Below are positions 4,494-6,644 of a DNA stretch of 6,644 nt, in pieces. A program made the position numbers and the translations under genes. The stretch spans positions 1-6,644 of the forward strand of contig MHYW01000075.1 of the NCBI GenBank assembly GCA_001828545.1, read 5' to 3'. Every line of letters starts with the position of its first letter. Within the stretch, counting starts at the first letter, position 1. This DNA is from Planctomycetes bacterium RIFCSPHIGHO2_12_FULL_52_36. Its GTDB lineage: Bacteria > Planctomycetota > Brocadiia > Brocadiales > Bathyanammoxibiaceae. The notes below the pieces were generated by a model, which was given only the letters and a program-made list of their open reading frames with translations, was not told the origin of the DNA and searched no databases.

Positions 4494-5711
4494 TTGGACT
4501 ATGGAAAAAGAGATACCCAAAGGGGGCCGAGAGTTCTGAAAAATCCTGCAAGATGTCATTCCTTCTCCGCCTCAGGCGGATACCGCCCGGGCCCGGGTGG
4601 CGCCAGGGAGCTCTACCTTTCTATCGCCAGCGGACGGAGAGGGGGGGCAGCCGCCTTTGTAACCCTGAACGCCCTGAGACCGGCCTCGTATCTCTACGGA
4701 GGCATCTTGTGGACAAGGGGTCTACTTTATCGCCATGGCCTACTCCCCACGGTAAGATTACCCCTCCCTGTCGTCAGTGTTGGCAATATTACTTTAGGGG
4801 GAACTGGTAAGACGCCCCTTATAGAGTTCCTGGCCAGGTTCCTGACCGAACGTGGGAAGAAGGTAGCTATCCTCAGCAGGGGCTATGCGGGCACTAACGG
4901 TACAAGCGACGAGTTTATGGAATTCCGAGAGAGGCTTCCACACGTACCTTTTCTGCTGGGAAAGGACAGGTTGGCCAGCGCCAGGACGGCTATGGAGGAG
5001 TTCCACCCCCAATGCCTCCTCCTTGACGATGGATTCCAGCACTGGGGATTAGCTAGAGACCTGGATATCGTGGTCATTGATACCCTGTCACCCTTCGGAA
5101 GCGGCCACCTGCTCCCGGCAGGTACGCTCAGGGAGCCGCTTTCCAGCCTCAAGCGGGCAGGGCTCTTCGTACTGTCCAGGACCAACTTATGTCCCCCTGA
5201 GAGACTCCAGGATATAAAAGGACACCTCCTGCGTCTAAGCAGTTCAACCCCCATTATAGAGACGGTGCATCACCCGCTCTATCTAGAGGCTATGAACGGT
5301 AACCGTGTGGAGGTCTCGTACCTTAACGGGAAGAAGACCTTTGCCTTCTGCGGTCTGGGTAACCCCATCTCCTTTGAAAAAACCCTCCAGTCCCTGGGGG
5401 CTAATGTGGTGGGGTTTAAGAGCTTCTCAGACCATCACCACTACACCCCAGAGGAATGTAAGAAATTAACGTCAGAGGCCATTGGGCTAGGGGCAGAAGC
5501 CATCGTTACTACTTGTAAGGATAGGGTAAAGCTCGTAGGGGCGTACAGTCGTGCCTTAGGCAGATTCGCCGTGGCGAACAATACGCCCCTACAAGACAAT
5601 GATTGGCCCCTTCCCTTTTTTGCCCTAAGAATAGAGATGAGGATAACACGGGGACAGGAGGCACTCGCTTCCGCCTTGAGTAGGATATTGCCACTGTCTA
5701 GACCGTCGTGA
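4494..5711 (+). CDS. lpxK: Tetraacyldisaccharide 4'-kinase
   Basis: LpxK phosphorylates the 4' position of the lipid A disaccharide precursor with ATP at the inner membrane's cytoplasmic face. Seen here: SVGNITLGGTGKTP (95-108, P-loop), SRGYAG (128-133), DDGFQHW (178-184), LREPLSSLKRA (212-222), FAFCGLGNP (283-291), SDHHHY (312-317) and TTCKD (339-343, where many homologues have TTEKD). The core begins near ELYLSIASGRRGG (39-51). The only start before it is TTG 4494, with a GGGGGGT ribosome site eight bases upstream, giving 405 residues against roughly 320-380 in typical members. The excess has two sources: an N-terminal extension whose DNA holds palindromes (4566-4600), and about 20 residues (348-367) encoded by a palindromic element between KDRVKL and LPFFALRIE. 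Both are in frame and the motifs are intact, so the gene is probably functional. It overlaps or nearly touches the next gene. Confidence 0.92.
   Translation: MDYGKRDTQRGPRVLKNPARCHSFSASGGYRPGPGGARELYLSIASGRRGGAAAFVTLNALRPASYLYGGILWTRGLLYRHGLLPTVRLPLPVVSVGNITLGGTGKTPLIEFLARFLTERGKKVAILSRGYAGTNGTSDEFMEFRERLPHVPFLLGKDRLASARTAMEEFHPQCLLLDDGFQHWGLARDLDIVVIDTLSPFGSGHLLPAGTLREPLSSLKRAGLFVLSRTNLCPPERLQDIKGHLLRLSSSTPIIETVHHPLYLEAMNGNRVEVSYLNGKKTFAFCGLGNPISFEKTLQSLGANVVGFKSFSDHHHYTPEECKKLTSEAIGLGAEAIVTTCKDRVKLVGAYSRALGRFAVANNTPLQDNDWPLPFFALRIEMRITRGQEALASALSRILPLSRPS
4566..4600. repeat. Palindromes within the 5' coding part of lpxK
   Basis: TCCGCCTCAGGCGGA (4566-4580) is a perfect palindrome around one base and shares its core with 3486-3498. 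Directly after it is CCCGGGCCCGGG (4586-4597), a self-complementary 12-mer extended by matching C and G at 4583-4584 and 4599-4600. They encode Ser25 to Gly35 and one base of the next codon of the lpxK frame, just before the conserved core begins. Strong hairpins so near the start could lower translation. Confidence 0.6.
5532..5595. repeat. Palindromic element inserted in frame within lpxK
   Basis: GTAGGGGCGTA (5535-5545) and TACGCCCCTAC (5582-5592) are perfect 11-bp inverted arms; with CTC and AAG flanks the match is 13 of 14. Inside lie two hairpins, TGCCT-T-AGGCA (5552-5562) and TTCGCC-GT-GGCGAA (5565-5578), so a single strand could fold into a branched cruciform. The block has no stop in the lpxK frame and encodes Val348 to Leu366. 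It falls between the TTCKDRVKL segment and the final beta strand LPFFALRIE, where E. coli LpxK, as I recall it, has only a few residues. The plan matches the element at 444-504. Confidence 0.65.
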
Positions 5712-5716
5712 TACCC

Positions 5717-6157
5717 ATGGGCTGGCAAACTGAACTTAAAGAGATATATAGGGAACTGGAGGAAGACCTCTCTAAACTGGCCCCTGAATGCAAGGCCCGC
5801 GGGCTGTGCTGTCATTTTGAGGACTTTGGCCACGTCCTCTTCGCCAGCAGTCTGGAGGCAAATTACCTCCGTAGAAAGGCAGGCCCACCCAAAATACCTG
5901 TCAAGAAAGAGGTCTGTCCTTACCTTGTGAATAACCTGTGTACGGCGAGGGAACACAGGGCCCTGGGGTGCAGGGTGTTCTTCTGCCAAAAGGACTGGCA
6001 GGACACCTCACAGGACTTATATGAGACGTACTACCGCAGGATTAAGCAACTGGCCATGAAATACCCCTTGGAGTGGCGTTATGCCCCCCTGGTGGAACTC
6101 CTGAAGGAAGAAGGTACTGAAGAGGCGTTTGAACGGTGGGCAATTGAAGATAGATAA
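5717..6157 (+). CDS. YkgJ-type cysteine-cluster protein
   Basis: This 146-residue cytoplasmic protein has seven cysteines: Cys25, Cys31-Cys32 (CxxxxxCC), Cys67, Cys75, Cys85 and Cys90. The spacing C-x5-CC, then CPYLVNNLC, then GCRVFFC, resembles the zinc or iron-binding cysteine-cluster families (YkgJ/UPF0153 type), which are thought to bind zinc or an iron-sulphur centre. Conserved surroundings include GLCCHFEDFGH (29-39), LEANYL (46-51) and a Tyr/Trp-rich helical C-terminus. No enzyme function is known to me. An earlier GTG at 5708 overlaps the lpxK stop as GTGA and would add three residues (MIP). Neither start has a clear ribosome site, and the ATG at 5717 gives the more usual N-terminus. 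In either case translation is likely coupled to lpxK. Confidence 0.8.
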   Translation: MGWQTELKEIYRELEEDLSKLAPECKARGLCCHFEDFGHVLFASSLEANYLRRKAGPPKIPVKKEVCPYLVNNLCTAREHRALGCRVFFCQKDWQDTSQDLYETYYRRIKQLAMKYPLEWRYAPLVELLKEEGTEEAFERWAIEDR

Positions 6158-6161
6158 ACCT

Positions 6162-6293
6162 ATGCAAAAAATTACCGTGCTGGTAGCAGGGGACACACCC
6201 AATAACCTTGTAAGGCGGGTGAGACCTGATATACTGGGTATTTGTGCTACCTTATTGAAAAGGAACTCTTCGGTTAGAGGTATACCTGGATGA
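6162..6293 (+). CDS. Small frame (43 residues), possible small protein or gene remnant
   Basis: The ATG at 6162 lies four bases after the preceding stop, and the TGA at 6291-6293 overlaps the gmhB start as ATGA. The frame therefore fills the gap between the two genes exactly, as a coupled operon member would. The product starts MQKITVLVAG and contains RPDILGICATLLKR. There is no signal peptide, membrane segment or metal motif, and no good ribosome site. The PDILG segment after a LVAG strand faintly recalls the C-terminal part of the (5-formylfuran-3-yl)methyl phosphate synthase (MfnB, DUF556) barrel, which would make it a decayed remnant; this is a weak resemblance. A 43-codon frame can also arise by chance. 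Confidence 0.35.
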   Translation: MQKITVLVAGDTPNNLVRRVRPDILGICATLLKRNSSVRGIPG

Positions 6294-6644
6294 CAAGGGC
6301 AGTCTTCCTGGACAGAGACGGGACTATAATCCACGGCATCCCCTACCTCTCCTCCCCTGAGGAACTGGTATTACTACCCAATTCTGCCAGGGCTATAAGG
6401 CTATTCAAGGAAGAAGGGTTTGCGGTCATTATTGCCACCAACCAGTCAGGCGTAGCCAGGGGATACTTCACCGAACAAAGGCTGAACGAGATACACGATA
6501 GGCTTCTGGAGGCGCTCTCCCTGGAAGGGGCCACCGTAGACGCCATCTACTACTGCCCCCATCTCCCTGAAGGCACAGTGGCAGAATACAGTATAGAATG
6601 CCAGTGCAGAAAACCCAAGACCGGTATGCTCCTGAGGGCCGCAA
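6290..6644 (+). CDS. gmhB: D-glycero-beta-D-manno-heptose 1,7-bisphosphate 7-phosphatase, N-terminal part (3' end outside window)
   Basis: The first 118 residues of a HAD-superfamily phosphatase are present and the frame runs off the window. FLDRDGT (6-12) carries the nucleophile Asp8 and acid/base Asp10. ATNQSGVARG (49-58) is HAD motif II with the typical GmhB sequence. The zinc loop is Cys89-x-His91 and Cys104-x-Cys106 followed by RKPKTGM, at the same spacing as E. coli GmhB (92, 94, 107, 109). The enzyme removes the 7-phosphate during ADP-heptose synthesis for the lipopolysaccharide core. HAD motifs III and IV lie beyond the window. GAGGT stands eight bases before the ATG. Sharing a run with lpxK fits a role in envelope synthesis. 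The related histidinol-phosphate phosphatase HisB-N has similar motifs, but the sequence is closer to GmhB. Confidence 0.9.
   Translation, partial: MTRAVFLDRDGTIIHGIPYLSSPEELVLLPNSARAIRLFKEEGFAVIIATNQSGVARGYFTEQRLNEIHDRLLEALSLEGATVDAIYYCPHLPEGTVAEYSIECQCRKPKTGMLLRAA

Noticed and set aside
4406..4810. A 134-codon frame spanning the HEAT remnant and the lpxK start
   Set aside because: Its translation is Arg/Pro-rich without conserved motifs and conflicts with the LpxK P-loop frame.
5535..5592. A tRNA-like or other structured RNA gene suggested by the branched fold
   Set aside because: The stems do not match tRNA lengths, no T-loop (TTCRA) or CCA-proximal pattern is visible, and the stretch is an open part of lpxK.

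Overview
The window reads as a bacterial chromosome segment with tightly packed genes and short palindromic repeats scattered between and sometimes inside them. LpxK (lipid A kinase) and GmhB (heptose bisphosphate phosphatase) imply a lipopolysaccharide-making, Gram-negative cell envelope. The styles of the LpxK N-terminus, the isopropylmalate-type dehydrogenase and the cysteine-cluster protein remind me of Planctomycetota, possibly the anammox order. That placement is recall, not proof. No phage, transposase, CRISPR, tRNA or rRNA was seen.

Layout. Bases 1-384 (+) hold the C-terminal end of an RluA/RluD-type pseudouridine synthase cut by the window edge. It converges on a minus-strand gene (506-1219) for an exported DUF3047-type protein, and the 121-base gap between them holds a two-hairpin palindromic element. 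Bases 1220-1656 are a divergent intergenic region rich in inverted repeats. A plus-strand run then follows to the end: an isocitrate/isopropylmalate-family dehydrogenase (1657-2805, TTG start), an HNH endonuclease (2818-3450), an exported HEAT-repeat protein (3530-4261) with an out-of-frame C-terminal remnant (4251-4478), lpxK (4494-5711), a cysteine-cluster protein (about 5717-6157), a 43-codon small frame (6162-6293) and gmhB (from 6290, cut by the window end).

How the genes relate. From lpxK to gmhB the genes overlap or are spaced by a few bases, which suggests one transcript. lpxK and gmhB share the theme of lipopolysaccharide synthesis (lipid A 4'-phosphorylation and ADP-heptose supply). 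The cysteine-cluster protein and the small frame between them have no clear role. The dehydrogenase and HNH genes are 12 bases apart and may be co-transcribed, with no obvious functional link.

The most unusual signals are these: (1) a roughly 60-base palindromic element that sits in frame inside lpxK and adds about 20 residues near its C-terminus; (2) a second palindromic stretch inside a TTG-started N-terminal extension of lpxK; (3) related palindromes elsewhere in the window; (4) a HEAT-repeat gene whose repeat phase points to an 8-base deletion that cut off its C-terminal module; (5) a dehydrogenase with a Lys-Tyr pair where NADP-dependent isocitrate dehydrogenase has it; and (6) a small frame joined to gmhB by an ATGA overlap.
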